NCBI RefSeq assembly: GCF_023952475.1
Contig: NZ_JALHRX010000007.1
Span: 186,001 to 250,000, forward strand
Direction of reading: 5' to 3'
Length of the DNA stretch: 64,000 nt
Origin: Cupriavidus sp. WGlv3
GTDB lineage: Bacteria > Pseudomonadota > Gammaproteobacteria > Burkholderiales > Burkholderiaceae
The translations under genes were made by a program, and so were the position numbers. The notes beneath the pieces are model-generated. The model saw only the letters and a list, made by a program, of their open reading frames with translations, searched no databases and was not told the origin of the DNA. Of this stretch, positions 37,226 through 45,699 are shown piece after piece. Each line of letters begins with the position of its first letter. Within the stretch, counting starts at the first letter, position 1.

Positions 37226-38073
37226 ACGCGCCGCGCCTGCTGGTCGATATCGGCAATACCCGGCTCAAGTGGGCGTGGTGCGACGCCGGTACGGCGCTGC
37301 CTGCCACCGCTGGCATCTCTGCGCTGCCGACGCCGTGGCAGCACGCCGGCGCGGTGACGCATGCCGACGACGGCGCGCTGCGGACGCTGGCCGCCGAGCT
37401 GCGCGCACTGCGCGCCAGCGGGCCGATGCCGTCGGTGTGGATCAGTAATGTGGCCGGGCCGGTCATCGCCGCAGCCGTCGATGCCGCGCTGGCCGATGCC
37501 TTCGGCGGCTGCGCGCCGGTGCAATGGGTACGCAGCAGCGCCGCGCACGGCGACCTTGCCAACGGCTATCGCGAACCGACCCAGCTCGGCGTCGACCGCT
37601 GGACCGGCGCGGTCGGCGCGCACCGCTGGCTGCCGCGCGAAACCTTGCTGGTGGTCACCGCCGGCACCGCCACCACGCTCGATATCGTCACCGTGACAGA
37701 GGCTGGCGGCGCGCGCTTCGAAGGCGGGCTGATCCTGCCGGGGCTGGCGCTGATGCTGGGCACGCTGGCACGCAATACGGCGCAACTGCCGGCACTGGAT
37801 GTCGGCGAGGCCGGCAGCGTGGCGGGCACGCAGCGGCGCTGGGCCGACAACACCCACGACGCCATTGCCGCCGGCTGCCTGGCCGCGCAGGCCGGCGCCA
37901 TCGAGCGCACCTGGCGCGCGCTGGGCGAGCGCGGCGATGCGTCGCGACCGCCGCGCTGCCTGCTGTCCGGCGGGGCCCGCAGCGCGCTGGCGGGAGCGCT
38001 CGCGGTGCCGTTCGAGATGCACGATAATCTGGTGCTGCTCGGCCTGCATGCGATGGCCATGGCCGACGCGTAA
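37222..38073 (+). CDS. coaX: Type III pantothenate kinase
   Basis: 283 residues. Phosphate-binding motif [14 protein letters not shown] at the start, [16 protein letters not shown], the ATP/pantothenate motif [12 protein letters not shown], and [10 protein letters not shown]. CoaX phosphorylates pantothenate in the first step of CoA synthesis, is not inhibited by CoA and needs a monovalent cation. Coupled to birA by an ATGA overlap. Confidence 0.95.
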   Translation: MNAPRLLVDIGNTRLKWAWCDAGTALPATAGISALPTPWQHAGAVTHADDGALRTLAAELRALRASGPMPSVWISNVAGPVIAAAVDAALADAFGGCAPVQWVRSSAAHGDLANGYREPTQLGVDRWTGAVGAHRWLPRETLLVVTAGTATTLDIVTVTEAGGARFEGGLILPGLALMLGTLARNTAQLPALDVGEAGSVAGTQRRWADNTHDAIAAGCLAAQAGAIERTWRALGERGDASRPPRCLLSGGARSALAGALAVPFEMHDNLVLLGLHAMAMADA

Positions 38074-38106
38074 CGACGCCACGTTCTCATCTCCATCCGA
38101 TTCCCC

Positions 38107-38319
38107 ATGACCACCCGCTCCCTGCGCATCGCATTGCTGTTGCTGCTGTTGGCCAACGCGGTGCTGCTGGCCGCGGTGCTGGGCGCGTTCGGCGCGCAGC
38201 CGCTGTCGGGCTGGTTCGAGTCGCCGCGCGAGCCGCACCGGCTGGAGCAGCAGGTGCGGGGCGAGCGCATGCGCCTGCAACCGCCGCCGGCCACGCCGGC
38301 GTCGGCGCCGGGCGCTTAG
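38107..38319 (+). CDS. Small single-pass membrane protein downstream of coaX
   Basis: 70 residues. A strongly hydrophobic N-terminal segment (IALLLLLLANAVLLAAVLGA) is followed by a short charged tail (PREPHRLEQQVRGERMRLQ). It starts 33 bp after coaX on the same strand, the spot where betaproteobacterial genomes often carry a small envelope protein or SPOR protein. No family recognised; the membrane segment makes a real gene likely. Confidence 0.65.
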   Translation: MTTRSLRIALLLLLLANAVLLAAVLGAFGAQPLSGWFESPREPHRLEQQVRGERMRLQPPPATPASAPGA

Positions 38320-38348
38320 TGCGGGCCAAATAATGCAGGCGCGGCGGC

Positions 38349-38843
38349 TCAGCCCGCCTGGCGCACCTTGGTCAGCAGCTTGGTGGTCGAGCGGTCGTGC
38401 AGGAAGGGGATGGCGTAGGCCTGGCCGCCCCAGCTGCGCACCAGCCGGGTTTCTTCCAGCGTATCGATATCGTAGTCGCCGCCCTTGACGTAGATGTCGG
38501 GACGCACCAGCCGGATCAGCTCCACCGGCGTCTGTTCGCGGAACATCGCCACCAGGTCGACCGAGGCCAGCGCGGCCAGCAGCGCCATGCGGTCCGACTC
38601 ATGGTTGAGCGGGCGGTCGTCGCCCTTGCCGAGCATCTTCACCGAGGCATCGCTGTTGACGCCGACCACGAGGCTCGCGCCCAGCGCGCGCGCCTGCGCC
38701 AGGTAGGTGGCATGGCCGCGATGGAGGATGTCGAAGACGCCGTTGGTAAACACCAGCGGGCGCGGCAACGCGGCGATGCGCGCGGCCAGCGCGGCGGTGT
38801 CGTCGGCGGGAGTCAGCTTGGATTCGAAGGCGGGTACGGACAT
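38349..38843 (-). CDS. rfaE2: D-glycero-beta-D-manno-heptose 1-phosphate adenylyltransferase
   Basis: 164 residues, a stand-alone nucleotidyltransferase matching the C-terminal half of E. coli HldE. Motifs: FTNGVFDILHRGHATYLAQA (the HxGH site), VGVNSDASVKMLGK, RPDIYVKGGDYDIDTLEE. It makes ADP-heptose for the LPS inner core. Convergent with the small membrane protein gene. No good ribosome site is visible before the ATG. Confidence 0.92.
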   Translation of the reverse strand: MSVPAFESKLTPADDTAALAARIAALPRPLVFTNGVFDILHRGHATYLAQARALGASLVVGVNSDASVKMLGKGDDRPLNHESDRMALLAALASVDLVAMFREQTPVELIRLVRPDIYVKGGDYDIDTLEETRLVRSWGGQAYAIPFLHDRSTTKLLTKVRQAG

Positions 38844-39206
38844 GGATCAGGGCAGGGAATGGGTGGAGGCCGGCATCGTGGCGGAGCCGGCGCGCTTGCC
38901 CGAATGGTACCTGTTCTTGCGCGCCGCCCGGGGCCGGGCTTGGCTGGATCCATCGCGTGACGGCACTGGCCCACGGCACGGCAGCGATGTAGTAACCGGC
39001 TACTACCTGCGCGCCGGCTGGCGCGCTTATCATCCGCGGCACCGTATTTCCGGGAACAGGAAAACGGCGTCGTACTCTACCCGCCAGGGCCGGACTGGAT
39101 CCGGCGCGCCGCAGCGGGCCGCATTTGTCGGGAATGCGCGAAGGTAAAAGCAAGGCAAAAAAATGCCCCGCTTCGGCGGGGCATTTTCTTGTCCGGAACG
39201 GGCCGA
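38844..39206. other. Intergenic region between rfaE2 and the ferritin-like gene, with palindrome
   Basis: 363 bp. A palindrome GTAGTA-aCCGGc-TACTAC lies at 38989-39006, about 150 bp upstream of rfaE2, and could be an operator of that gene. A terminator occupies 39162-39187. A plus-strand open frame starting at 38842 shows no homology or ribosome site and is not called. Confidence 0.4.
39162..39187. terminator. Terminator downstream of the ferritin-like gene
   Basis: Stem GCCCCGC / GCGGGGC around a TTCG tetraloop, extended by AAT/ATT and flanked by A- and T-runs, so usable on both strands. Confidence 0.88.
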
Positions 39207-40070
39207 TCAGGCTTGCGCGGGGCGGGCCGCGCCGGCGCCTTGCAGGCTGGCGTTCAGCTCCTTGCGGTAGCGGTTCAGGTCCTGCACGCTTTCAAAGGTA
39301 CGTTCGAACAGCAGCGACATGTTGTGCAGGATCCGTTCGATGACCTTCTTCTCCCAGCCTTCGTCGAAGCGGATCTGCTCGTCCAGCCATTTCTCGAGCC
39401 AGTCGGGATCCGGCAGGCGCGACTGCACCGTGTCGTTGGGGAACAGCGCCTTGTTGACGTGCAGGTTGGTCGGGTGCAGCGGCTTTTCGGTGCGGCGCGC
39501 CGATGCCATCAGCACGCCGATCTTGGCGAAGGCCGCGCGCGCGCTGTCGCCGAACTGCGCCAGGTACTTCTTCATGTAGCGCAGGTAGGCGCCGCCATGG
39601 CGGGCTTCGTCCTGCGACAGGGTGCGGTAGATATGCTTGATCACCGGCTCGGTGTGCCATTCGGCGGCCCGACGGTACCAGTGGTTCAGGCGGATCTCGC
39701 CGCAGAAATGCAGCATCAGCGTTTCCAGCGGCGGCGCCGGGTCGAACTCGAAGCGCACCGCGTGCAGTTCTTCCTCGGTCGGCACCAGGTCCGGGCGGAA
39801 GCGGCGCAGGTACTCCATCAGCACCAGCGAATGCTTCTGTTCCTCGAAGAACCAGATGCTCATGAACGCCGAAAAGTCAGAGTCGTGGCGGTTGTCGCGC
39901 AGGAACATCTCGGTCGCAGGCAGGGCGGACCATTCCGTGATCGCATTCATGCGAATGGTCTTGGCCTGGTCGTCCGTCAGCATGCTGGCGTCAAAGGTAT
40001 CCCAGGGGATGTCCTTGTCCATGTGCCAGCGGACGGCTTCCAACGATTTGAACAGTTCGGGGTAGAGCAT
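39207..40070 (-). CDS. Ferritin-like diiron protein
   Basis: 287 residues, mostly helical. Diiron ligand pattern: Glu in AITEWSALPATEM, E-x-x-H in WFFEEQKHS, Glu in HFCGEIRLNHWY and D-E-x-R-H in LSQDEARHGG, the arrangement of acyl-ACP desaturase / ferritin-like enzymes. Soluble, no signal. The reaction is unknown; an oxidase or hydroxylase on a lipid or acyl carrier substrate is possible. AAAGG precedes the ATG. A single-gene unit with its own promoter and terminator. Confidence 0.8.
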   Translation of the reverse strand: MLYPELFKSLEAVRWHMDKDIPWDTFDASMLTDDQAKTIRMNAITEWSALPATEMFLRDNRHDSDFSAFMSIWFFEEQKHSLVLMEYLRRFRPDLVPTEEELHAVRFEFDPAPPLETLMLHFCGEIRLNHWYRRAAEWHTEPVIKHIYRTLSQDEARHGGAYLRYMKKYLAQFGDSARAAFAKIGVLMASARRTEKPLHPTNLHVNKALFPNDTVQSRLPDPDWLEKWLDEQIRFDEGWEKKVIERILHNMSLLFERTFESVQDLNRYRKELNASLQGAGAARPAQA

Positions 40071-40095
40071 GGTAAGCCTTTGAAATTACGGGCAG

Positions 40096-40104
40096 ATTCT
40101 ACCA
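40096..40104 (-). promoter_or_regulatory. Extended -10 for the ferritin-like gene
   Basis: On the minus strand TGG-TAGAAT, an extended -10 with 5/6 match, about 26 bp upstream of the ATG. Confidence 0.45.
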
Positions 40105-40272
40105 GATGCGAATTATTCTCTTCTCTCCTTTTTTAGGCCGGAGCGGGGCAAATATGCAACGCCCCGCGGGGTTTGCCGGCGCCTTCTGCATTTTTCCGGG
40201 CGATCAGCGCCGCGGCGGCGAGTCAAAGTGCCAGCGCGGGCGCCTCTGAGACCGTCATGTGACGGCGGCAAC

Positions 40273-41562
40273 TCAAGGAGAGACTGCCTGCTCGGCCGCA
40301 TGGTCATCCGTGCCGGGCGCGGCCGGCGCCGTGCCCGGCACGATGCCATAGAGGAAGGCCGCCAGCTCGTCGGCCTGGGCTTCGGCGTCGCGCTCGCCCA
40401 GCGCGATCAGCGCCTGCGTGAAGGCCGGCTCGAACAGCAGGTAGCTGGCGAACGCGGCGCCGCGCGCCTCGGTGCCGCCCAGCGGCGCCAGCAGCGCGCG
40501 CACGGTGCGCGGCAACTGCTTCTGGTGCTCGGCGGCGATGGCCTCGATCGGCTCGCTGGGCGCCACCGTCATCACCTGCACCGGGCGCCAGCCTTCGCGG
40601 TCGCCGGCGACCTCGGGCATGCGCGCCAGCAGCCGGTTGATATGCAGCAGCCGCTCCAGGTCGGCATTCAGGCCGTCCAGGAAGATGCTGGCCAGCGCCT
40701 GGCCGCCCACCTGCGCCAGCGACGGATAGCCGCCGCCCGGCATGGTGTCGAACCAGCCCGAGCGCTGGCGCGAGGCCGCGCCGATCGCCAGGATGCGCGA
40801 CGCGCCCAGGTGGATCGCCGGCGACAGCGGCGACATCTGGCGCATGGTGCCGTCGCCGAACCACTCGTGGTGCGCATCGAGTTCCAGCGGCATGGCCGGG
40901 AACAGGAACGGGATCGACGACGACGCCAGCAGGTGGTCCACCGTGATCTGCGCCGGCACCGCGATGCGCTGGCTGCGGTGCCACGGATGGATGCGGTGGT
41001 GCGACTGGTAGAAGGTCACGTGGCGCCCGGTGCTGTACGACAGCGCCGTGACCGCGAACGCCTGCAGCGCGCCGCTGTCGAGGCTGGCCTGCACCCGCGC
41101 GGGCTCGAACAGCTCGCCCAGCATGCTGCCCAGCGGGGTGTTGTCGAACAGCGCGCGCGGCGCGCGCCGCTGCGTGGCCCAGCCAAAGGCCAGCGTCGAC
41201 AGCCAGCGCGCCCCCGACACGCCCACGCGCAGCACATCGGTGCGGTAGACCTCGTCGGCATGGATGCTGTGCCAGAGCGCGCCCAGGCTCTGCGTGGCGG
41301 CTTCCAAGTCGCCGGCATGGATGGCCAGCCCCGCGCCGTTGATGGCCCCGGCCGAGGTGCCGGCGAGGATGCCGAACGGCAGCGGGGCCTGTGCCTTGCC
41401 ATGGCGCGCGGCGATGCGCGCCACGCCGTTGAGCACGCCGGCCTGGTAGGCGGCGCGCGCGCCGCCGCCCATCAGGATCAGCGCGGTGGCGGCGGGGTTC
41501 GGCGTGGAAGCGGGCGCGGAGGCATGCGCCGCAGGGGGCAGCGGCAGGGAATCGCGCTGCAT
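40273..41562 (-). CDS. Patatin-like phospholipase
   Basis: 429 residues. Oxyanion loop MGGGARAAYQAGVL, nucleophile motif GTSAGAINGAG and catalytic Asp in DGTMRQMSPL form the patatin Ser-Asp dyad. The C-terminal 100 residues may be a regulatory extension. A lipid acyl hydrolase is expected; the substrate is unknown. It begins 39 bp after phaM on the same strand without its own good ribosome site, so it is probably in the phaM transcript. Confidence 0.9.
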   Translation of the reverse strand: MQRDSLPLPPAAHASAPASTPNPAATALILMGGGARAAYQAGVLNGVARIAARHGKAQAPLPFGILAGTSAGAINGAGLAIHAGDLEAATQSLGALWHSIHADEVYRTDVLRVGVSGARWLSTLAFGWATQRRAPRALFDNTPLGSMLGELFEPARVQASLDSGALQAFAVTALSYSTGRHVTFYQSHHRIHPWHRSQRIAVPAQITVDHLLASSSIPFLFPAMPLELDAHHEWFGDGTMRQMSPLSPAIHLGASRILAIGAASRQRSGWFDTMPGGGYPSLAQVGGQALASIFLDGLNADLERLLHINRLLARMPEVAGDREGWRPVQVMTVAPSEPIEAIAAEHQKQLPRTVRALLAPLGGTEARGAAFASYLLFEPAFTQALIALGERDAEAQADELAAFLYGIVPGTAPAAPGTDDHAAEQAVSP

Positions 41563-41601
41563 GGGCGGTTGGGGGAAGGGGGGCGTCAGGCAGCAGCAGG
41601 A

Positions 41602-42438
41602 TCAGTTGGTGACGCTGCCGCCGGCGCCGTTGCTGCTGCCATTGCCGCCATTGCCTCCGGTGCCGCCTTCGCCGGCTTCCCGGGCCGGCCCGGCGGCCTT
41701 GGCCGACTTCTTGGCAGCCGCTTTCTTCGCCGGCGCCTTCTTTGCCGGCGCCTTCTTCGCGGCAGGGCTGGCGGTACCGGGCGAGGGTGTCTTGCCGGCT
41801 GCCGCGGTCGCCGGTTTTTCGGCGCTGGATTGCTGGGTGTCGGCTGGCGTGGCGGCGCCAGTCGCGCCGAAGCCGCCCATGCCGAACGGCACCATGCTGG
41901 CCGCCGCGGCGCTGCTGGCAATCTGGTTGAACTGCTGTTGCAGCATGTCCCACCACAGCGCGGGGTTGGGCGCCGGGGCCGCATCGGCATCGCTGGCGGC
42001 CGTCCCCTGCGCCGGCTCGGCGGCCGGGGGCTCGGCCTGTGCAGCGCTGCCGGCGGCCGCGCTGGTATTGGCGCCGGTATCCGCGCCGGTGCGTTGCGGC
42101 GCCTCGGCGCTGGGCGCGTTGGCCGCGCGCGCGACGTTTTCCATTGCCGATTGCATCGCGTCGGGCGACAGTGCGTTGCCGAAGGTCTGCAGCGCCACCA
42201 GCGTGGCGCGCTGCACTTCCAGTCCCTGGATGGTGGTGCGCAGCAGGTTGGTATTGAGCTGCAGCCAGCTTTCCACCGCCTTCAGGTCGGCGATGCGCTT
42301 GTCGAGGTCTTCCAGGTCCATCGGCGGCGTCATCGCCTGCAGGCCGGGCATCAGGCCGGCGGGCATGCCGGCGCCGCCGCCCCATAGCCGGCGCATGAAG
42401 TCGAAGCCGTTGGTGAAATCGGGAATCTGTCCGAACAT
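41602..42438 (-). CDS. phaM: PhaM, polyhydroxyalkanoate granule-associated regulatory protein
   Basis: 278 residues. The N-terminal PhaM domain (FGQIPDFTNGFDFMRRLWGG, MDLEDLDKRIADLKAVESWL, TTIQGLEVQRATLVALQTF) is followed by a long Ala/Pro/Gln linker and a histone-like C-terminal tail with repeated AKKAP/AKKA units (KKAPAKKAPAKKAAAKKSAK), then a Gly/Asn end. In Cupriavidus, PhaM activates PHA synthase PhaC1 and ties PHA granules to the nucleoid so they segregate. The tail is the DNA-binding part. GGAG lies 9 bases before the ATG. Confidence 0.93.
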   Translation of the reverse strand: MFGQIPDFTNGFDFMRRLWGGGAGMPAGLMPGLQAMTPPMDLEDLDKRIADLKAVESWLQLNTNLLRTTIQGLEVQRATLVALQTFGNALSPDAMQSAMENVARAANAPSAEAPQRTGADTGANTSAAAGSAAQAEPPAAEPAQGTAASDADAAPAPNPALWWDMLQQQFNQIASSAAAASMVPFGMGGFGATGAATPADTQQSSAEKPATAAAGKTPSPGTASPAAKKAPAKKAPAKKAAAKKSAKAAGPAREAGEGGTGGNGGNGSSNGAGGSVTN

Positions 42439-42503
42439 GGTCGCGCGCTCCGTGTGCGGCGCAGCCCGGTGCCCGGACCTCCGGGAGCGCGGCTGCGTCG
42501 TCG

Positions 42504-43337
42504 TTACCTGAACTGAGGCGGCCGCTTTTCGCGCAGGCTCGCCATGCCTTCGTGCACGTCGGGGCCGGCAAAACCCATGAATTCGAGCGCCAGCGAGGTA
42601 TCGAAAGCGGGGCCGGCCATGCGCAGCCAGTTGTTGAGGGCGTACTTGGTCCAGCGGATCGCGCTCTGCGACCCTGCCGCCAGCCGGTTGGCCACCTCGA
42701 AGGCGCGCGCCACCAGTTCGTCCTCATCCACCGCCAGCGAGACCAGGCCGATCCGCTCGGCCTCTTCGCCGCTGACCGACTCGCACAGCATCAGATAGTA
42801 CTTGGCCTTGGCCATTCCGCACAGCAGCGGCCACACGATCGCGGCATGGTCGCCCGCGGCCACGCCCAGCCGGGTATGGCCGTCGACGATGCGCGCGGTC
42901 TTCGCCGCGATCGAGATATCGGCCAGCAGCCCCGCCACCAGCCCGGCGCCGACCGCCGGGCCGTGCATCGCCGAGACCACCGGCTTGTCGCAGTTGATGA
43001 CGTTGTAGACCAGGTCGCGCGCCTCGTGCCAGACCCGGGTGCGGGTGTCGAAGTCGTTGGCCATGTCCTCGACCAGCGCCAGGTCGCCGCCGGCGGAAAA
43101 GCCCTTGCCCTCGCCGCGGATCAGCGCCACGCGCACCTCGGGGTCGGCGGACACGTCGCGCCAGATTTCGGCCAGCTCGCGGTGCATGCTGGCGTCCGCG
43201 GTGGCCAGCTTCTGGTTGGCCGACTGGGCCGCGCCCATGACGATTTCGAGGATGGGGCCGTGGCGGCGCAGGGTCAGCGCGCGGTAGCGCGCGTAGCGCG
43301 GCGACAGGGTGGAGGTGTCAGCGGAGGGCGTGGTCAT
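42504..43337 (-). CDS. Enoyl-CoA hydratase/isomerase family protein
   Basis: 277 residues of the crotonase fold: oxyanion-hole segments [16 protein letters not shown] and [19 protein letters not shown], then [19 protein letters not shown]. The second segment lacks the usual catalytic Glu (Val-Ala-Gly in its place) and AGDHAA replaces PGAGGT, marking a distinct subfamily; activity as hydratase is uncertain. Start ATG 43337 with AAAGG upstream. A TetR-type operator overlies its promoter. Confidence 0.88.
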   Translation of the reverse strand: MTTPSADTSTLSPRYARYRALTLRRHGPILEIVMGAAQSANQKLATADASMHRELAEIWRDVSADPEVRVALIRGEGKGFSAGGDLALVEDMANDFDTRTRVWHEARDLVYNVINCDKPVVSAMHGPAVGAGLVAGLLADISIAAKTARIVDGHTRLGVAAGDHAAIVWPLLCGMAKAKYYLMLCESVSGEEAERIGLVSLAVDEDELVARAFEVANRLAAGSQSAIRWTKYALNNWLRMAGPAFDTSLALEFMGFAGPDVHEGMASLREKRPPQFR

Positions 43338-43400
43338 GGGGGCCTTTGAGGTGGACGCCAGCGCGGGTGCCGGACGCAAGGGAATGCAATCAAATTTACC

Positions 43401-43416
43401 AACCGATCGGTCGGTT
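43401..43416. promoter_or_regulatory. TetR-type operator upstream of the enoyl-CoA hydratase gene
   Basis: AACCGA-TCGG-TCGGTT, inverted arms with a 4-bp spacer, a form common for TetR-family regulators of CoA-ester catabolism. It lies directly downstream of the -10 box on the minus strand, so binding would block transcription. No TetR gene is in the window. Confidence 0.55.
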
Positions 43417-43417
43417 A

Positions 43418-43423
43418 ATTATA
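43418..43423 (-). promoter_or_regulatory. -10 box of the enoyl-CoA hydratase gene
   Basis: Perfect TATAAT on the minus strand, 80 bp before the ATG, abutting the TetR-type operator. The -35 region is poor. Confidence 0.5.
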
Positions 43424-43465
43424 TGCAAATCCGGCGCGCGGTTGCGTCCCCCGGCCCGGCGTGCC

Positions 43466-44446
43466 TCAGGCCGAGGCCACCAGCTGGTCGATCGCGCCGA
43501 ACACCGAATGGCCCTGCGCGTCGAACATCTCGATCTTGACCGCGTCGCCGAACTTCATGAATTCGGTCACCGGCTTGCCTTCGTCGATGGTCTCGAGCAT
43601 GCGCTTCTCGGCGATGCAGCAGTAGCCCTTCTTGCGGTCGACGTTGGAGATCGTGCCCGAGCCGACGATGCTGCCGGCGCGCACGTTGCGGGTCTTGCAG
43701 ATATGGGCGATCAGCTGGCCGAAGTCGAACACCATGTCGGTGCCGCAGTCGGGCTGGCCCACCTTCTTGCTGTTCCAGTGCACGGTCATCGGCAGGTGCA
43801 CCTTGCGCTCGCGCCAGGCCTCGCCCAGTTCATCGGGGGTCACCGCCACCGGCGAGAACGCCGTCGCCGGCTTGCTCTGGAAGAAGCCGAAACCCTTGCC
43901 CAGTTCGGCCGGGATCAGGTTGCGCAGCGACACATCGTTGGCCAGCATCACCAGCCGGATGGCCTCGCCGGCCTGCTCCGGGGTGGCGCCCATCCTGACG
44001 TCGCCGGTAATCACCGCCACCTCGGCCTCGAAGTCGATGCCGAAGGCCTCGCTGGCGCAGACGATGTCGTCATGCGGACCGAGGAAATCGTCGGAGCCGC
44101 CCTGGTACATCAGCGGGTCGGTCCAGAACTCGGGCGGCATCTCGGCATCGCGTGCCTTGCGCACCAGCTCCACATGGTTGACGTAGGCCGAGCCGTCGGC
44201 CCACTGGTAGGCGCGCGGCAGCGGCGCCATGCAGTCCTTCGGCGCGAACGGGAACGGATGGCGCGCGCGGCCGCCGTTGAGCGCGTCGTACAGGTCCTGC
44301 AGCTGCGGCGCGTAGAACTGCCAGTCGTCGAGCACGGTCTGCAGCTTGCCGGCGATGTCGGTGGCGAAGTGCGCGGTCTTCAGGTCGCGCGACACGACCA
44401 CCAGCTGGCCGTCGCGCGAACCGTCCTTCAGGGTTGCGAGTTTCAT
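43466..44446 (-). CDS. Fumarylacetoacetate hydrolase family protein
   Basis: 326 residues. The metal site D-x-E-x-E is visible in GIDFEAEVAVITGDV, and LANDVSLRNLIPAELGKGFG, GSGTISN and FGDAVKIEMFDAQG are family landmarks. Members hydrolyse C-C bonds in 3-keto acids or decarboxylate in aromatic-acid pathways; the exact substrate is not evident. It lies 75 bp downstream of the Bug receptor gene on the same strand and divergent from an IclR regulator, suggesting a catabolic unit. Confidence 0.9.
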   Translation of the reverse strand: MKLATLKDGSRDGQLVVVSRDLKTAHFATDIAGKLQTVLDDWQFYAPQLQDLYDALNGGRARHPFPFAPKDCMAPLPRAYQWADGSAYVNHVELVRKARDAEMPPEFWTDPLMYQGGSDDFLGPHDDIVCASEAFGIDFEAEVAVITGDVRMGATPEQAGEAIRLVMLANDVSLRNLIPAELGKGFGFFQSKPATAFSPVAVTPDELGEAWRERKVHLPMTVHWNSKKVGQPDCGTDMVFDFGQLIAHICKTRNVRAGSIVGSGTISNVDRKKGYCCIAEKRMLETIDEGKPVTEFMKFGDAVKIEMFDAQGHSVFGAIDQLVASA

Positions 44447-44521
44447 GGGATGCGGTAGGGATCCGGGGGCGCCTGCCGGGCAGGCGCAATGGGCGCTAGT
44501 CTAACGCGGCGCACGCGCCGC

Positions 44522-45520
44522 TCAGTCGACCGTGATGCCCTTGGCTTTGATCAGCTTGCCCCAGCGCTCGGCCTCGGCACGCGCGTAGCTGGCGAATTCC
44601 TCGGGCGTGCTCGAGACCGCTTCGACGCCTATGCCTTCCAGCTTCTTCTGCACCTCGGGCGTCTTCAGCGCCTTGACCAGTTCGGCGTTCAGCCGCGTGA
44701 CCACGGCCTTGGGCGTACCGGCCGGCGCCACCATGCCTTGCCAGGCGTAGGCCTCGAAGCCGGCCACGCCGCCTTCGGCGACGGTCGGCACACTCGGCAG
44801 CACGGTGAGGCGCTTGGGCGTGGCCACGCCCAGCGCGCGCAGCTTGCCGGCCTGCACGTTCTGCTGGCCCGAGGCCAGGTCCAGGAACATCAGGTCCACC
44901 TGGCCCGCGAGCAGGTCCTGCACCGCGGGCGCTGCGCCCTTGTAGGGCACGTGCGTCATCTTTACCCGGGTCTGGTCCATGAACAGCTCCATCGCCAGAT
45001 GGTGCGGGCTGCCCGCACCCGGCGAGGCAAAGTTAACCTTGCCCGGATGCTTCTGCGCATAATCGATCGCTTCCTTGAGCGTGCGCGCGGGGAAGTTCGG
45101 ATTGGCCACCAGCACCAGCGGGAAGCGCGCCAGCTGGCCGATATAGACGAAGTCCTTGTCGGCGTTGTACGGCAGCTTCTTGTACAGCGACGGATTGGCG
45201 GCCAGCGTGGCGGTATCGGCGGTCAGCACGGTGTAGCCGTCGGCCTTGGCATGCGCCACCGCATCGGCGCCGACGATGGTGGCCGCACCCGGCCGGTTGT
45301 CGATCACCACCTGCTTGCCCAGTGCCGGCGTGATCGCCTGGGCCACCGTGCGCGCTACCACATCGGTGCCGCCGCCGGCGGGGTAGGGCACCACCCAGCG
45401 GATCGGCTGCGACGGCCAGTTGTCTGCGCGCGCGGGCGCGCTGGCGGCGCACAGCAGGGCAAGCAGGGGAGCGGCGGCAAGGACGGCGAGAGCGGGGCGG
45501 AAGTAGCCAGGGGGGCGCAT
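44522..45520 (-). CDS. Bug-family tripartite tricarboxylate transporter receptor
   Basis: 332 residues. Signal peptide (RPALAVLAAAPLLALLCAAS, cut after ARA) then the Bug fold: PIRWVVPYPAGGGTDVVAR, KQVVIDNRPGAATIVGADAVA, HVPYKGAAPAVQDLLAGQVDLM. ATG 45520 follows GGAG by 7 bases; the GTG at 45565 lacks one. Periplasmic binding of a carboxylate is expected. No TctA/TctB membrane genes are next to it; it may use a permease encoded elsewhere or act as a sensor. Co-directional with the FAH gene. Confidence 0.93.
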   Translation of the reverse strand: MRPPGYFRPALAVLAAAPLLALLCAASAPARADNWPSQPIRWVVPYPAGGGTDVVARTVAQAITPALGKQVVIDNRPGAATIVGADAVAHAKADGYTVLTADTATLAANPSLYKKLPYNADKDFVYIGQLARFPLVLVANPNFPARTLKEAIDYAQKHPGKVNFASPGAGSPHHLAMELFMDQTRVKMTHVPYKGAAPAVQDLLAGQVDLMFLDLASGQQNVQAGKLRALGVATPKRLTVLPSVPTVAEGGVAGFEAYAWQGMVAPAGTPKAVVTRLNAELVKALKTPEVQKKLEGIGVEAVSSTPEEFASYARAEAERWGKLIKAKGITVD

Positions 45521-45623
45521 CGGTGGTCTCCATGGTAAAACGGGGCCCGGTGTGGCGAGCCGCACGTGCGCCCGCCGGCCGAGTCTGTAGCGAAGAAAGT
45601 CTACCGATCGCTTAAAAATTGGT

Positions 45624-45633
45624 AAATCGATTT
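45624..45633. promoter_or_regulatory. Palindrome in the IclR / Bug intergenic region
   Basis: AAATCGATTT, a perfect 10-bp palindrome in an AT-rich island (45610-45660) with a TATAGT nearby. A likely place for IclR binding between the divergent genes. Confidence 0.4.
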
Positions 45634-45699
45634 CGCTATAGTAAATTCACCTAGGATTTTTCCCTCCCCCAGCCACCAAGCACACGCCCTGCCACCCGC

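Noticed and set aside
38842..39147. Plus-strand open frame in the rfaE2-ferritin gap
   Set aside because: No ribosome site, no homology and an Arg/Gly-rich product typical of random GC-rich frames.
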